A DNA stretch of 64,000 bases from Fictibacillus norfolkensis (GCF_014836645.1 NZ_JACSQM010000005.1:248001-312000), one strand, 5' to 3'. Positions 41,604 through 50,875 are shown, counted from the first letter of the stretch. The notes: generated by a model from the sequence alone, not told the origin. Translations and numbers: made by a program.

Positions 41604-42560
41604 ATGAAAACGTCACCGGTTAAAGTAAATCATGTAGAAAATCTGATGCAAAAACTTGGACCTCTATTAGGACTGTTGATTCTCGTAACCATTGTATCGA
41701 TCCTTAATCCTAGTTTTCTAGAACCCCTTAACTTATTAAACTTGCTGCGCCAAGTCGCGATCAACGCACTCATCGCCTTTGGTATGACATTCGTTATTCT
41801 AACGGGCGGAATCGACTTATCCGTTGGTGCCATTCTCGCGTTATCAAGTGCACTGATGGCTGGGATGATCGTATCCGGCGTCGATCCGATGCTAGCGATC
41901 TTGATCGGCTGTTTGCTAGGTGCTGTAATGGGTGCGATCAACGGACTTTTGATCACAAAAGGAAAAATGGCTCCATTTATCGCTACACTCGCAACGATGA
42001 CCATTTTCCGTGGACTAACGTTAGTGTATACAGACGGTAATCCGATCACGGGTCTTGGCGAAAGTTATATGTTCCAACTTTTTGGACGAGGCTACTTCTT
42101 AGGTATTCCGGTTCCAGCGATCACGATGATGCTTGCTTTTGCAGCGTTTTGGGTGATCCTTCATAAAACACCGTTCGGACGAAAAACGTATGCGATCGGC
42201 GGAAACGAGAAAGCCGCGATTATCTCAGGAATCAAAGTGACAAAAGTAAAAATTATGATCTATTCACTAGCAGGACTATTAGCAGCACTAGCTGGAGCGA
42301 TTCTTACTTCACGTCTGAACTCTGCTCAACCGACTGCCGGCACATCCTATGAACTGGATGCGATCGCAGCTGTTGTTCTAGGTGGAACTAGCTTATCTGG
42401 CGGACGCGGACTAATCGTCGGCACATTGATCGGAGCATTGATCATCGGAACGTTGAACAACGGTTTGAACTTATTAGGTGTATCATCGTTCTTCCAAATG
42501 GTCGTAAAAGGGATCGTGATCCTGATCGCGGTATTGATCGACCGTAAAAAAGCAGCGTAG
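41604..42560 (+). CDS. rbsC: Ribose ABC transporter permease
   Basis: A 318-residue permease of about ten helices. Signatures: FVILTGGIDLSVGAILALSS and VLGGTSLSGGRGLIVGTLIG. ATG at 41604 follows GGGAGG. Starts 1 base after the rbsA stop. Confidence 0.96.
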   Translation: MKTSPVKVNHVENLMQKLGPLLGLLILVTIVSILNPSFLEPLNLLNLLRQVAINALIAFGMTFVILTGGIDLSVGAILALSSALMAGMIVSGVDPMLAILIGCLLGAVMGAINGLLITKGKMAPFIATLATMTIFRGLTLVYTDGNPITGLGESYMFQLFGRGYFLGIPVPAITMMLAFAAFWVILHKTPFGRKTYAIGGNEKAAIISGIKVTKVKIMIYSLAGLLAALAGAILTSRLNSAQPTAGTSYELDAIAAVVLGGTSLSGGRGLIVGTLIGALIIGTLNNGLNLLGVSSFFQMVVKGIVILIAVLIDRKKAA

Positions 42561-42572
42561 GAGGGTTTCTAA

Positions 42573-43490
42573 ATGAAAAAAGCTTTATTACTCATCATGT
42601 CATTATCTGTTTTCTTATTGGGTGCCTGTTCATTAGAGCCCCCTTCATGGGCAAAGCCGGCTAAAAAAGGTGATGGAGAAAAGATTAAAATTGGTTTATC
42701 CGTTTCAACACTTAACAACCCGTTCTTCGTATCGATGAAAAACGGTGTGATCGATGAAGCGAAAAAGCAAGGTGCGGAAGTCATTGTTGTCGACGCACAG
42801 AATGACTCTGCGAAACAAGTAAACGATGTAGAAGATCTTCTGCAGCAAGGCATTGATACACTGTTGATCAATCCAACCGATTCAGCAGCCATCTCAACCG
42901 CTGTTCAATCCGCGAACAACCTTGATGTTCCGGTTGTCACACTAGACCGGTCAACGGATAAAGGAGATGTAGCAACGCTTGTTGCTTCTGATAATGTAAA
43001 AGGCGGCCAGATGGCGGGTGACTTTATTGTGAAGCAGCTTGGTGAAGGTGCGAAAGTCGTTGAACTAGAAGGCGTACCTGGCGCTTCGGCAACACGTGAG
43101 CGTGGGAAAGGATTCCACAATGTAGCTGATCAAAAGTTAGACGTTGTAGCGAAACAAACGGCTGACTTTGACCGCACAAAAGGGTTAAACGTCATGGAGA
43201 ACGTACTTCAAGGAAATCCAGACATTAAAGCGATATTCGCGCATAATGATGAAATGGCGCTAGGCGCACTTCAAGCGATCAACAGCTCTGGTCGTGATGT
43301 TCTCGTTGTTGGCTTTGACGGAAATGAAGATGCGATCAATGCTGTAAAAGAAGGAAAACTCGCAGCAACTGTCGCACAGCAGCCTGACCTGATCGGTGAA
43401 CTCGCAGTGAAAGCAGCATCCGACGTACTAGAAGGAAAGAAAGTAGAAAAGAAGATTGCAGCACCACTTAAGTTGATGGTGAAAGAGTAA
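42573..43490 (+). CDS. rbsB: Ribose-binding lipoprotein
   Basis: A 305-residue periplasmic-binding-type protein anchored as a lipoprotein: signal MKKALLLIMSLSVFLLGAC with Cys19. Binding-protein core begins KIKIGLSVSTLNNPFFVSMK, with TLLINPTDSAAISTAVQSAN and FAHNDEMALGALQAINSSGR typical of ribose/galactose binders. Last gene of the operon, followed by a terminator. Confidence 0.95.
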   Translation: MKKALLLIMSLSVFLLGACSLEPPSWAKPAKKGDGEKIKIGLSVSTLNNPFFVSMKNGVIDEAKKQGAEVIVVDAQNDSAKQVNDVEDLLQQGIDTLLINPTDSAAISTAVQSANNLDVPVVTLDRSTDKGDVATLVASDNVKGGQMAGDFIVKQLGEGAKVVELEGVPGASATRERGKGFHNVADQKLDVVAKQTADFDRTKGLNVMENVLQGNPDIKAIFAHNDEMALGALQAINSSGRDVLVVGFDGNEDAINAVKEGKLAATVAQQPDLIGELAVKAASDVLEGKKVEKKIAAPLKLMVKE

Positions 43491-43510
43491 GGATAAGGGT
43501 AGATAATATA

Positions 43511-43547
43511 ATCAGGAGAAGATATCGTACTTCTCCTGATTTTTTTT
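43511..43547 (+). terminator. Intrinsic terminator of the rbs operon
   Basis: ATCAGGAGAAG..CTTCTCCTGAT stem with a TTTTTTT tail. Confidence 0.92.
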
Positions 43548-43670
43548 GATTACATACTTTTTTTAAGAAATTGTAGACACGGTACTTTGTTAACAGGCTG
43601 AGAGATGAACTAATACTCTTAAATACCCAAATATAGTTTCAATATTATATTTTCTAAATTTATACTAAAA

Positions 43671-44342
43671 TTAAATTTGTAGATATGCTTCTTTTATTTC
43701 TTTTGTAAGTCTCTCTAGTTTGTTGTCTATTATAATATATTTCTCATCACATAGTTCTTCAATATCGGCTTGGTTATGACTTGTCAATAAAATGGTATGA
43801 CCTTTCTCTTGTTGTTGTTTAATAATATTTTTAGCATCCTTATAACTTTTAATATCCAATGCATTAAATGGTTCGTCGAGTATGATGATATTCTGATCTT
43901 CCATTATCGCTTGAGCTATTCCTAATTTCTTCTTCATCCCCAGTGAATATGCACTGACTCTAGTCTTATCGTCAGGGTCTAATCCAACTAACCTCAACGT
44001 TTCTCTTACTTTATTCTCATCTATCTTATTGTTTATCTCCGCAAGAAATTTTAAGTTTTTTAAACCACTATATATTCCAATATATCCAGGGTTGTTAATC
44101 AAAACGCCTGTATCGTTTGGAAAATCAAAATCTTTTCCTAATTTTTGACCGCGAATATAAACATCCCCATTATCTGGCTTAATGAACCCCGCGATTAGTT
44201 TGAACAACACTGATTTCCCACTGCCATTCGGACCAATAATCCCAATAGATTGCCCCTTTGAAATCTTTAAATTTACATCTTGCAGGATTGTTCGATTTTT
44301 AAATTGTTTCGATACATTTACAAGTTCAATAATCGTTTCCAT
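43671..44342 (-). CDS. ABC transporter ATPase of the secreted-protein operon
   Basis: A 223-residue ATPase: Walker A GPNGSGKSVLFKLIAG, signature AYSLGMKKKLGIAQAI, Walker B IIILDEPFNALD, then TSHNQADIEEL. The LGMKKK signature is common in ATPases for antimicrobial-peptide export or immunity. ATG at 44342 follows AAAGGATG, 8 bases after the permease stop. Last gene of a four-gene AT-rich operon; no terminator was seen before the convergent rbs terminator. Confidence 0.88.
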   Translation of the reverse strand: METIIELVNVSKQFKNRTILQDVNLKISKGQSIGIIGPNGSGKSVLFKLIAGFIKPDNGDVYIRGQKLGKDFDFPNDTGVLINNPGYIGIYSGLKNLKFLAEINNKIDENKVRETLRLVGLDPDDKTRVSAYSLGMKKKLGIAQAIMEDQNIIILDEPFNALDIKSYKDAKNIIKQQQEKGHTILLTSHNQADIEELCDEKYIIIDNKLERLTKEIKEAYLQI

Positions 44343-44350
44343 TATTGTAA

Positions 44351-45910
44351 TCATCCTTTGCTAAAGCTTTTTTTATACAATCCACTTTTTAATACGGCAA
44401 ATAGTAACACATTTGATAGTAGTAATATCCCAAAAGAATAGAAGTAAGGTAAACTCTGATCTTCACCAAAAGCTTCTGTAATCCTAACCAGTGAAGATAG
44501 CCCTATAGGAAAGTATTTGATATATGTAATTTCGAGCAATCCAATTAAATAGGCAGCTACAATCACAATGAATCCAGTGATTGATGTCTTTGTTAAACTG
44601 AAAAGAATGAATATAACTAAAAATGTAAAGAGGAGCTCCAAGAATTTCGTACTTATGATAATAAGCAACAGATAACTCGTGTCCATATTTCCGATACCGT
44701 TCTCATTAATGAAGGGTTTCATATGTTCATAACCTTTAAAAGGTAATCCCATAAAGGTAGATACTATAATGATGAGAAACAACGATAAGCATATATAACT
44801 AAAAATGAACAATGAAACGGATCTCATTATAGAAAATAACCAATATTTCATCTTTTTTAAACGGATAACAATCATGAAACTCTTATCTTGACTTTCTTTC
44901 TCTAAAAAAACACTTAATAAGTAGATAGGTATTCCGTTGTAGATAATTAAACGCAGAAAGTCCAGCATGTTAAAGTAGCCTGTTCCGTGACCAAAATATA
45001 CAAGGGTCAGAAGGTCTTTAAAGGTTATGTCTGGATAAGTGAAAGCTATTGAAAGTACGATAAAACACAGCAGAATCATAATTGTAATGAGGTTGGATTT
45101 CTTAAAGAGAATACTTAAATTCCATTTGGACAATGGATCTGATAATCGAAAAGCAAATGAACTAGACCAGTACTTTTTTGTAAACCATAGAATGAAAATC
45201 ATATATAAAAGCCCCAAGAAAATAAAAATATAAAATCTTTCCTCAGCGGCACCTAATGCATGGTGAAAAATAATATAGTTATTTAAGAATAAATATGGCA
45301 GCTCTGAATCTAAGTCAGAGCGTAAACCTATTAACATCATAAGGTATACAATAACGATTATACCGATTACATAACCTGGCTTGAGAAAATTCCTCATAAA
45401 AATTAGGACAGTTCCAAGTAATGTTAATCCACATATCATGTAGCCAATAACAGGGAATACGGCTTCGAGAGGTGTGCTGAAGACTCTTTCTAACTTACCA
45501 AAAATGAAAAGGTTATTACTTTCAAGAAAGGTGTAACGATTTTTTAAGACAAGTCCAAATCCCATCAATAACGCGATAAAAACATGCAACAATACGAACA
45601 AGATTGAGTTAAAAACAACTGCAACTACTTTAGATAGAAAATAGTTAAAAAATGTTTTCGATCTAATCCAAACACATTCTTCATCAGAGTTATTTATACC
45701 AATTAACAAAAAGATAAAACTAATGGTCATACAATATAAAATGTAATAATGATCTGTTAACGCATTAATTAAAAATTCCCAATACGTTAAATGATGTGAT
45801 ATAGCTATATGCTTCAAATAAAATGTATACAGTACATATATTAGTAAAACGAACATTAATTTTCTTGAAAGAAACTTATTAACGTGACTTTTAATCAAGC
45901 TCTGTATCAT
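44351..45910 (-). CDS. Large polytopic membrane protein, probable ABC permease
   Basis: A 519-residue protein with about 12 hydrophobic segments in two groups (about 15-255 and 270-515), each group resembling a six-helix ABC-2-like permease half, linked by WFTKKYWSSSFAFRLSDPLS. No catalytic motif. Strongly AT-rich, like the whole operon. Encoded between a smaller permease and the ATPase. Function inferred from context only: export of, or protection from, the small secreted protein encoded first. Confidence 0.72.
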   Translation of the reverse strand: MIQSLIKSHVNKFLSRKLMFVLLIYVLYTFYLKHIAISHHLTYWEFLINALTDHYYILYCMTISFIFLLIGINNSDEECVWIRSKTFFNYFLSKVVAVVFNSILFVLLHVFIALLMGFGLVLKNRYTFLESNNLFIFGKLERVFSTPLEAVFPVIGYMICGLTLLGTVLIFMRNFLKPGYVIGIIVIVYLMMLIGLRSDLDSELPYLFLNNYIIFHHALGAAEERFYIFIFLGLLYMIFILWFTKKYWSSSFAFRLSDPLSKWNLSILFKKSNLITIMILLCFIVLSIAFTYPDITFKDLLTLVYFGHGTGYFNMLDFLRLIIYNGIPIYLLSVFLEKESQDKSFMIVIRLKKMKYWLFSIMRSVSLFIFSYICLSLFLIIIVSTFMGLPFKGYEHMKPFINENGIGNMDTSYLLLIIISTKFLELLFTFLVIFILFSLTKTSITGFIVIVAAYLIGLLEITYIKYFPIGLSSLVRITEAFGEDQSLPYFYSFGILLLSNVLLFAVLKSGLYKKSFSKG

Positions 45911-45947
45911 GAAGGTTTTAAACCCCTTTATGTAAGAAATGCTGTGC

Positions 45948-46706
45948 CTAATAAATAGACTCTTTCTTAAACTTTGTGAAATAAACTAAATACGCACTTA
46001 TTATGATGATTAGAATAATGGGACCTATCAATAATCGCTCTGTGGTTACAGCTCCAATATCCAAAGTATTCGGATCGAATGATGTAACAAGCCTGAAGAA
46101 AGGAACTCCCAAAACAGACAAAATAAAATTCTCAAGTATCAAATAGACGAATGGCCCGATCAGTACAATGAAGATATTGTTGATATAAAGGGACAACGCA
46201 AAGCCAAACGAAGCGACTAGAAATCCTATCATACCTCTCCAGAGACTCAATAAGAATCCATATAGTAAGGGGTTATTAACAAATGCGTCACCTGCATACC
46301 TACTAATTGCGTTATTATTTGCGTTGGAAGGAGTAACTTCTGGTAAGAAATATAAAGTAATAAGTAACCCTACGAACGACACAAGAAATACAATGAGTGC
46401 TCCACCGATTGAAGACACCAGCCATTTGGTTGTAATGTACTTTCTCTTCGAAACCCTAGTAATTGTGTAAGACAAAAATCCATTTTTACGTTCATAGTAC
46501 ATTAACCAGCATGTTGGAATGACGGCAAACAATGGAAACAGCATCCTGAATAGTTCACCAGATTCCTCCCAAATTTCAATATTGTAATTATATTGATAGC
46601 CTGTTGTAAAAGGGATAATTATTAAGCTGCTGTACATTAAAGCAAATATGATAAACGACAGATAAGGATAAAAAAGTTTTTTTATTTCCACTTTCACTAA
46701 CTGCAT
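45948..46706 (-). CDS. ABC-2-like permease
   Basis: A 252-residue, six-helix membrane protein: cytoplasmic start MQLVKVEIKKLFYPYLSFII, loop MYYERKNGFLSYTITRVSKR after helix 2 (typical of ABC-2 permeases), and C-terminal helix IILIIIISAYLVYFTKFKKE. I start at ATG 46706 with a GGATGTG motif nine bases upstream; a longer in-frame start at 46748 lies inside a hairpin and has no ribosome binding site. Confidence 0.78.
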   Translation of the reverse strand: MQLVKVEIKKLFYPYLSFIIFALMYSSLIIIPFTTGYQYNYNIEIWEESGELFRMLFPLFAVIPTCWLMYYERKNGFLSYTITRVSKRKYITTKWLVSSIGGALIVFLVSFVGLLITLYFLPEVTPSNANNNAISRYAGDAFVNNPLLYGFLLSLWRGMIGFLVASFGFALSLYINNIFIVLIGPFVYLILENFILSVLGVPFFRLVTSFDPNTLDIGAVTTERLLIGPIILIIIISAYLVYFTKFKKESIY

Positions 46707-46739
46707 TAATTCTTTCACATCCGTTCTATAAAATTGGAA

Positions 46740-46775
46740 ACACCTCATGACAAAAGTATAACTGTCACAAGGTGT
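46740..46775 (-). promoter_or_regulatory. Hairpin between secreted-protein gene and transporter genes
   Basis: Minus-strand ACACCTTGTGACA pairs with TGTCATGAGGTGT (13 pairs including two G-U) around an 11-base loop, 10 bases after the secreted-protein stop. No T-run follows, so it may stabilise the first cistron's mRNA or cause partial termination, as in many bacteriocin operons. Confidence 0.65.
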
Positions 46776-46785
46776 ATTTCATATA

Positions 46786-47175
46786 TTAATTACTCTTCCA
46801 AGAACCGCTAACTTGAACGTTAACTGAAGTATCAAAATCGTTTGAGAAGTGTAATCTCATCGCATCGCCTTTGATATGATTAATATGACCGTCTAACACC
46901 AATCCATCACCGTCTCCAAGGTTTCGTGCCCAATCTCCTGAGTTTCCTTGCGCATCTTGCATTCTTACATCTACAACATAGTTCCCGCCTACTGTTGATG
47001 ACTTAACATATCCGTTTGCGCCACTTGTAGTCTTAGTCTGTGAGTAACTTGTATAGCCATCACCATTAAACGCGCCAACTGTTGTACTATAACTTGAATA
47101 CGTTGTACCTGCGGAAACACTAACTGCTGCTGCAATACTCATTACACCTACGATTGCTGCCAATTTCTTTTTCAT
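46786..47175 (-). CDS. Small secreted protein, first gene of an ABC transporter operon
   Basis: A 129-residue protein with a Sec signal peptide (MKKKLAAIVGVMSIAAAVSV, probable cleavage after SAG) and a mature part of about 106 residues rich in Gly, Ser, Thr, Asn and Tyr, with no cysteine: TTYSSYSTTVGAFNGDGYTS ... MRLHFSNDFDTSVNVQVSGS. Alternating polar/hydrophobic pattern suggests beta structure. GAGGAGG precedes the ATG. Not confidently matched to a named family; I recall similar uncharacterised Bacillus proteins beside membrane transporters. It could be a bacteriocin, a signalling protein or a cell-surface factor. No double-glycine leader, so export is by Sec rather than by the ABC transporter. 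Confidence 0.75.
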   Translation of the reverse strand: MKKKLAAIVGVMSIAAAVSVSAGTTYSSYSTTVGAFNGDGYTSYSQTKTTSGANGYVKSSTVGGNYVVDVRMQDAQGNSGDWARNLGDGDGLVLDGHINHIKGDAMRLHFSNDFDTSVNVQVSGSWKSN

Positions 47176-47299
47176 ATGTATTCCTCCTCATATGTTTAGT
47201 TGCAATATGTATCGGGCACGTCTACCACTTACAGATTACAATGATAATAATATTATTAATAGTAAATTATTACCATGAGAAGAAAGTAAGTATTTGTAA

Positions 47300-47319
47300 A
47301 AATTTGTATAAACAAATTT
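47300..47319. promoter_or_regulatory. Perfect palindrome upstream of the secreted-protein operon
   Basis: AAATTTGT-ATAA-ACAAATTT, 125 bases before the start codon; half-sites of eight bases. A plausible operator for an unlinked regulator, since no regulator gene is adjacent. The core promoter is not clear in this AT-rich sequence. Confidence 0.5.
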
Positions 47320-47789
47320 CAGGGTAAAAAGTATGAATATTTAATATAGTGTGAATAAAATAGGATTATTTACCTGTTTCAGCCTAGTAAGGTTAAAGAA
47401 TTAACCTAAAGGCTGTTGGAGAATCTGTTATTAACTAGCTTTAATAGTTCTTCAGAACGATAAACATATACTCAAACTAGTTTTATTGTAATGATATAAT
47501 GACTATGAAAATTTAACCTCTACCCAATTATATATAAGTGCTATTCCTCAAGATCAAATTGTGAAATATAGATAAATAAATAAAAAACGCACCATTAATT
47601 TCATATCAATTAATAGTGCGCGTTAATATAGTTTAATATAAAGATGAATTTCTAGTTGTATCGTAAAATCTATTCTGCGTAAACTTTAAAATCTATTAAA
47701 TGCCTTTTGATGATTTTTGCACAGTTTCAAGGTTCACATGTTGCTAAAACCTACCATAGCTTTTAGCACACAAATCCATTGTGATGATT

Positions 47790-47906
47790 TTATTCTTCTG
47801 TAGCAATCGTTTCTTGAGTGTTTTGAGAAATACCAAATTTCTTCTCTGCCATCAAATTCATTATTACTCTTGAATAACCCACTTTATAAGCATCATTCAA
47901 TGATGC
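47790..47906 (-). pseudogene. Possible C-terminal gene remnant
   Basis: Thirty-eight codons without a start read ...LNDAYKVGYSRVIMNLMAEK, then KFGISQNTQETIATEE and a stop. A TGA lies immediately upstream in frame. Codon choice looks protein-like, and the terminator at 47583-47629 lies downstream on the same strand. Family unknown; chance is possible. Confidence 0.3.
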
Positions 47907-48101
47907 TCATCTTGTTTTAAATCACATTTTTTCATAGATTAATCAACTCTCTAAGACTTTTTTCATCACAATCTCTAGCTCTCCGTTTAAATTACATACA
48001 TTTTCAACGTATTATCTCACGTTTTTCATCTTTGCAAAGTATTGTTTACCTAATTGTGTAATTTTTGCCCGCAAAACCCGTAGATGCTTTATAAATTGTT
48101 T

Positions 48102-48148
48102 GGGGTCTGACCCGGGGTCAGACCCCATTTCCCACTTTATTTCCCGAG
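48102..48148. repeat. GGGGTCTGACCCC palindromic element overlapping the prmC stop
   Basis: GGGGTCTGACCC directly followed by GGGGTCAGACCCC (48102-48126), then CATTTCCCACTTTATTTCCCGAG. The last part encodes, on the minus strand, the final prmC codons CTC GGG AAA TAA. The same outer sequence occurs at 52712-52765 next to another gene. No T-run on the minus strand, so termination efficiency is uncertain. Confidence 0.75.
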
Positions 48149-49003
48149 GATGGCGAACACCATGCGGTCTTTACCGCTGATGTCTTCCTTTACATACACA
48201 TCCGCACCAGGGAACGTGACACGAAGCATGCCCGCTACCGTCTCACCCTGACCTGCTCCTACTTCAAAGCCTACGATCGCTTTTTCTTTTAGAACGAGCG
48301 GCAATTCTTCCATGAAGCGACGGTAGAACACATAGCCGTCTTCCCCACCGCTTAATGCCCTCATCGGTTCACGGTCTTTTACGATTGTCTCAAGGACCGC
48401 GATCTCATGATCAGGAATGTAAGGTGGATTAGATACGACAACATCCAATTTCTTCCCACTACTAATAAAAGGCTGTAAAAGGTCACCGTGTAGGAATGCA
48501 ACCTCTGCCCCAAGTCGATCGGCGTTTCCTTTTGCTACCTCAATCGATTCCTCTGCAATATCAACTGTAAGAACGTTCAGTCGATTATTTTCTAAAGCTA
48601 ATGAGATCGAAATGGCTCCGCTACCTGTTCCGATATCTGCAACAGCAACGGTCTCATCATCACGAAAATGTTCTGAGATCAGCATTAGTGTGTGTTCGAC
48701 CAACTCTTCTGTTTCTGGTCTTGGAATTAAGACTTCTTCGTTCACCGAAAACGTCCGACCGTAAAATTCTTCTTTACCGGTAATATACTGAACAGGCTCT
48801 CCTTCAACGTGGCGAGCAACCGCCGCTTTGAGTCTCGCCTCATCCTCTTCACTCATCACATCATGAAGGCGCATGAGCATCTCTGTTCGGTTCACATCCC
48901 CTAAAACATGTCTCATTAAAATTTCTGCAGCAAAACCTTCGCGACCGTTTTCAGCTAAAAAAGAAGAAGCCCACGCGAGGGCTTCATGAACTTTTGTACT
49001 CAT
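48137..49003 (-). CDS. prmC: Release factor glutamine methyltransferase
   Basis: A 288-residue SAM-dependent enzyme that methylates the GGQ glutamine of RF1/RF2. SAM motif VAVADIGTGSGAISISLALE and the catalytic NPPY in LDVVVSNPPYIPDHEIAVLE. N-terminal helical domain contacts the release factor. Lies 1 base after prfA, its substrate gene, as in most bacteria. The last residues LGK come from a palindromic element found at another locus too. Confidence 0.96.
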   Translation of the reverse strand: MSTKVHEALAWASSFLAENGREGFAAEILMRHVLGDVNRTEMLMRLHDVMSEEDEARLKAAVARHVEGEPVQYITGKEEFYGRTFSVNEEVLIPRPETEELVEHTLMLISEHFRDDETVAVADIGTGSGAISISLALENNRLNVLTVDIAEESIEVAKGNADRLGAEVAFLHGDLLQPFISSGKKLDVVVSNPPYIPDHEIAVLETIVKDREPMRALSGGEDGYVFYRRFMEELPLVLKEKAIVGFEVGAGQGETVAGMLRVTFPGADVYVKEDISGKDRMVFAILGK

Positions 49004-49004
49004 T

Positions 49005-50078
49005 TTACGCGTCCGCCTGAGCTTTCATCTTGCTTGTTTGGTCTTCTGTAATGAGCGCTTCAACAAACTCATCCATCTTACCAAGAAGAATTTGATCAAG
49101 CTTTTGAATCGTTAAACCGATACGGTGGTCGGTAACACGGTTTTGCGGGAAGTTGTACGTACGAATACGCTCTGAACGGTCTCCAGAACCAACCGCACTC
49201 TTACGTGTCTCATCGTACTCTTTTTGTATTTCTCGCTGAATCTTATCATATACACGTGCACGAAGAACTTTCATCGCTTTTTCTTTGTTCTTGATCTGTG
49301 ATTTTTCATCCTGACACGAAACAACCGTACCTGTAGGAACATGTGTTAATCGAACTGCTGATTGAGTCGTGTTTACAGACTGACCCCCAGGACCAGATGA
49401 TGTGAAGGTATCGACACGAACGTCTTTCTCGTGAATCTCAACTTCAACCTCTTCAGCCTCTGGCAGTACAGCAACCGTTGCTGTAGACGTATGAATACGT
49501 CCGCCTGATTCTGTTGAAGGGACACGCTGAACACGGTGTGCGCCGTTTTCGTATTTAAGCTTCGAATATGCACCAGCACCATTGATCATAAAGATGATCT
49601 CTTTGTATCCACCAAGCTCTGTGTAGGAAGCTTCGATTACTTCAGACTTCCATCCTTGCATCTCTGCATAGCGTGTGTACATACGGTAAAGGTCGCCAGC
49701 GAAAAGTGCCGCCTCGTCTCCACCTGCTGCACCACGAACCTCGACGATAACGTTCTTGTCATCGTTCGGATCTTTTGGAAGCAATAGGATCTTTAACTGA
49801 GCCGTAAACTCTTCGATCTGTTGGTTAAGCCCAGAGATCTCTTCTTTTACCATCGCAGTCATCTCAGCATCAAGCTTATCTTCGAGCATCAATTTTGCTT
49901 CATCTAATTGCTCTTTCGCTTCCTTATACTCGCGGTAAACCGCTACCGTATCTTGAAGGGAAGATTGCTCTTTTGAATAGTCGCGCAGCTTGTTCGTATC
50001 ATTTATAACCTCAGGGTCACTGAGTAATTCATTTAACTTGTCATATCTTGCTTCGATCGTCTCTAAACGTTCTAACAT
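49005..50078 (-). CDS. prfA: Peptide chain release factor 1
   Basis: A 357-residue factor reading UAA and UAG. The GGQ loop is [20 protein letters not shown]; the PxT anticodon-like motif lies in [20 protein letters not shown] (PST variant region). Length is typical (about 356). Operon with prmC. Confidence 0.97.
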   Translation of the reverse strand: MLERLETIEARYDKLNELLSDPEVINDTNKLRDYSKEQSSLQDTVAVYREYKEAKEQLDEAKLMLEDKLDAEMTAMVKEEISGLNQQIEEFTAQLKILLLPKDPNDDKNVIVEVRGAAGGDEAALFAGDLYRMYTRYAEMQGWKSEVIEASYTELGGYKEIIFMINGAGAYSKLKYENGAHRVQRVPSTESGGRIHTSTATVAVLPEAEEVEVEIHEKDVRVDTFTSSGPGGQSVNTTQSAVRLTHVPTGTVVSCQDEKSQIKNKEKAMKVLRARVYDKIQREIQKEYDETRKSAVGSGDRSERIRTYNFPQNRVTDHRIGLTIQKLDQILLGKMDEFVEALITEDQTSKMKAQADA

Positions 50079-50166
50079 GGTTTTTCACCTCTGTTTTATA
50101 TGCATAACATTATAATTATAGACTATTACAGGTGTTACAGTCAAAAGCAAAAAGGAACGAAATCAA

Positions 50167-50206
50167 TAAAAAAGGCCGCCCTTTCCTTAAAAAGAGAGCC
50201 TTTATA
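50167..50206 (-). terminator. Probable terminator of the MOSC gene
   Basis: Minus-strand AAAGGCTCTC..GGGCGGCCTTTTTT with a long loop, shortly after the alternate-frame stop at 50223. Confidence 0.6.
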
Positions 50207-50222
50207 AAACTTGAGACGATAT

Positions 50223-50875
50223 TTACATTTTCCTTTTTTGCAGCGACTCTCTCATCGATTCCGCCAATTCTTTCACTTCGATCAATCTTTGAATCTTGTC
50301 AGATCTTTTAAAAACCCATACTTGATTCTGTTGGATTCTGTTACAGAAATGTGTGCAGGGTGTTTTTCAATCAGCAAGATCTCATCACCTGCTGCAACCA
50401 ATCCTTCTTTTAAAACTCGAAGGTAATATCCCGTCCGCCCCGTATCTACAACCTTTTTGATCATATCTGGCCGACAAAGAATAGAAGCTAGTGTCTGACA
50501 AGGCTGACGAGGCTGTGTGATTTGTACGATCGCCTCACCTACTGAAAACACGTCACCGATACAAACATCATCCTCTAAAAGACCTCTCACTGTTAGGTTT
50601 TCACCAAATGCCGGGACGGATAACGGTACTTCTAAATTCAGTTCAGTCGTCCACTTTTCATAATGCTCAAACGGGTACGCACAGACTGCTTTATCTGATC
50701 CACCATGGTGAATGGTATTACCTACTCCATCACCTTCAAAGTGTGTTTTATGTAGATACACAGGTTGCTGCTGCGGCGTTTTATTGTAGGCTGTAAAATA
50801 AGTTTTAGTTTGTGTCTCAACTTCTTCTGGCAGCTTAATGTTTAACGAAGCTATATTTCCCTTCATTCCCCTCAC
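50223..50875 (-). pseudogene. MOSC-domain protein gene with C-terminal frameshift
   Basis: A 197-residue open frame (50282-50875) has a MOSC domain with HHGGSDKAVCAYPFEHYEKW, PAFGENLTVRGLLEDDVCIG and the conserved Cys in TQPRQPCQTLASIL. MOSC proteins bind molybdenum cofactor sulfur or reduce N-hydroxylated substrates. The frame stops after LKDLTRFKD, but the next frame continues IQRLIEVKELAESMRESLQK and stops at 50223, matching the C-terminal helix (LAES..SL.KR) found in Bacillus MOSC proteins. One missing base near 50295-50298 would join them. Sequencing error or a recent mutation; most of the domain remains intact. Confidence 0.75.

Larger units (their letters stand above)
47176..48136. other. 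AT-rich gene-free gap with terminator hairpin and possible gene remnant
   Basis: A 961-base gap. At 47583-47629 the minus strand has CGCGCACTATTAATT..AATTAATGGTGCG followed by TTTTTTATTT, a good intrinsic terminator with no intact gene before it. Upstream of that, minus-strand 47790-47906 has an open frame after a stop, ending FGISQNTQETIATEE, that looks like the tail of a degraded gene; identity not recognised. Other frames are broken by many stops. The gap ends at the palindrome next to prmC. Confidence 0.55.

Noticed and set aside
46786..47175. Lactococcin 972-type bacteriocin identity for the secreted protein.
   Set aside because: Size and Sec signal fit loosely, but the mature sequence lacks the family pattern and the associated DUF1430 protein is not evident.
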